NCBI RefSeq assembly: GCF_001949145.1
Contig: NW_019091411.1
Coordinates: 1,078,328-1,142,327 of the forward strand
DNA length: 64,000 bases
DNA from: Acanthaster planci
Taxonomy: Eukaryota; Echinodermata; Asteroidea; Valvatida; Acanthasteridae
Reading direction: 5' to 3'
In this document: positions 62,991 to 64,000 of the stretch, piece after piece
How the letters are laid out: each line of letters starts with the position of its first letter
Numbering within the stretch: the stretch's first letter is position 1
Notes under the pieces: model-generated
Databases searched by the model: none
Seen by the model: only the letters and a program-made list of their open reading frames with translations
Told to the model about the DNA's origin: nothing
Position numbers and translations under genes: made by a program

Positions 62991-63197
62991 GTCGACTTGC
63001 CCAATTGTACAGAACTACCGTTTCCAGCTACGCAGTCATACAATATGTACAAACCTTTGGCTGGTTGGCTGCAAAAGTATCAGGCTTTACATGACCCCGA
63101 TTTGACAAAGCAGATGTATGAAACTGGCAACCATTTGAGGAAGATGTCACACGAAGCATTAAAAATTGTACTAATAAACACAGAGGACATCAAGTAA
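62991..63197 (+). CDS. Terminal coding exon of an unidentified plus-strand gene
   Basis: The acceptor CTTGGGCAG ends at 62990. The phase-0 frame then encodes 68 residues to TAA at 63195-63197. The sequence starts VDLPNCTELPFPATQSYNMY and continues with an amphipathic stretch (KPLAGWLQKYQALHDPDLTK, then QMYETGNHLRKMSHEALKIV), ending INTEDIK. It has Trp, Tyr, Cys and His in a natural mix and no low-complexity bias, so it reads as genuine coding sequence with helical character at the C-terminus. I do not recognise the family. A poly(A) signal about 580 bases downstream fits a terminal exon with a short 3' UTR. Upstream exons were not found. Candidates lie anywhere from the CpG-bearing segment at 62.1-62.3 kb back to the ORF at 55252. 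Confidence 0.6.
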   Translation, partial: VDLPNCTELPFPATQSYNMYKPLAGWLQKYQALHDPDLTKQMYETGNHLRKMSHEALKIVLINTEDIK

Positions 63198-64000
63198 AAA
63201 AAAAATCAAAGGCAATTTGACTTCTTAGATGAGAGAGAAAAACCAAACAGGTATGTAGGCTAAAAATTCACTGCTGACACATTTGTTATTACAAAAGGAA
63301 ATTTGGTATTCTCTAGGGAAATTCAAAAACAAAGTCCTTTCCCCGTTTAAACGGTTCCAACTGTTTCCTGTCAAATGAACAGAAAATGTATCCACAGACT
63401 TTGAATGTCGGTTGCATTCCGTTCAACTGGTTTCAGTTCAGACATGTTTTGATGAGAATATCATTAAAGCTTAAAATATATGTACATGTAATTGTATCTA
63501 ACTAGGTTAAAGTAGATTTTTAGTTATGAACGTGTGAAAACATAGGTATCAGCTACACTGCTCTGTAATACTAAATGTGTTGATCAAGTGATTAAAATAA
63601 GATCAAACTCAAAGGAGCAAAACAATTCCTGTTCAGCTTTAGTTATCATTTAAAAACTCTCAAATGTACCTACATCATGGAACTAAATATCTCTGTGTGA
63701 CCGAAATTCAGGGAAACCCTGGCATGTAACATATCTAACAAACTTAATTTTTTTCCTTGACTTAGTTGTAAAATAATAATAAAGATTTTTTTTTGGCGGC
63801 AGACATACCATAACTAAGATTGGAAGTTGTGGACACATTCAAGGACAATTTAATCATGTGTAAGGCTTTGCAGGCAATGTCACGAGTGGCCACAGCTGTT
63901 AACTGTCACTTTTACCTCAGGTACCCCAGCAACTGAATACAGGTTACTGTACAATTGATAGTTTTACTGAAAAAAAAAAGAAGTGGACATTGCCAATCGT
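63198..64000 (+). other. Probable 3' UTR of the plus-strand gene and downstream sequence
   Basis: AT-rich sequence with no credible ORF, following the terminal exon's stop codon. It contains the AATAAA at 63778 and one TACATGTA-type motif near 63480. I see nothing else in it. Confidence 0.4.
63778..63783 (+). promoter_or_regulatory. Poly(A) signal AATAAA
   Basis: This canonical hexamer lies within AATAATAATAAAG, followed by a T-rich stretch, about 580 bases after the stop codon of the plus-strand terminal exon. It is the natural 3' end signal for that gene. Confidence 0.5.

Overview
The window is a stretch of animal nuclear DNA with long introns, probably from a marine invertebrate. Coding exons are short, far apart and bounded by GT/AG splice sites. 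Most of the rest is AT-rich, contains many small DNA transposons, and carries a very large number of copies of the palindrome TACATGTA. I could not fix the species. The gene content and repeat style fit an invertebrate deuterostome, with a mollusc or similar animal possible. There are no bacterial operons, no CRISPR array, and no rRNA or tRNA gene that I could recognise. A block of N (22557-22902) interrupts the assembly.

The main gene is on the minus strand. It appears to be an AF4/FMR2 (AFF/lilliputian) homologue, the scaffold of the super elongation complex. Transcription starts near 55.1-55.2 kb with a non-coding first exon (donor at 55011). A 16 kb intron follows, then the start-codon exon (38848-38965). 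A 975 bp exon (36850-37824) comes next, and then small exons at 35004-35051, 25964-26027, 15981-16050 and, with less certainty, 11525-11600. All phases join, giving about 449 codons. The P-TEFb-binding segment of the family is recognisable across the exon 2/3 junction, and five SUMO-consensus motifs follow it. The C-terminal homology domain is not seen and should lie beyond the left edge, or in exons I missed.

Right of 55 kb the picture is less clear. A small plus-strand ORF with a good start context begins at 55252, head to head with the AFF first exon. A plus-strand terminal exon with stop and poly(A) signal lies at 62991-63197. A minus-strand exon with two strong donors lies near 61.5-61.7 kb. 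I do not recognise these products, and their exons could not be joined.

The introns and the right flank hold a zoo of non-autonomous elements: TTA-duplicating MITEs (three copies, one nested inside another element), mariner-like and pogo/Tigger-like elements with TA duplications, TTAA-flanked piggyBac-like mini-elements, long-arm foldbacks, and an element whose terminal repeats are themselves 19-bp tandem arrays. Comparing copies of these elements shows that TACATGTA arises at TA dinucleotides as a clean 6-bp gain (three independent cases). That is the scar expected from excision of a Tc1-type transposon, and it may explain why this octamer saturates the window.
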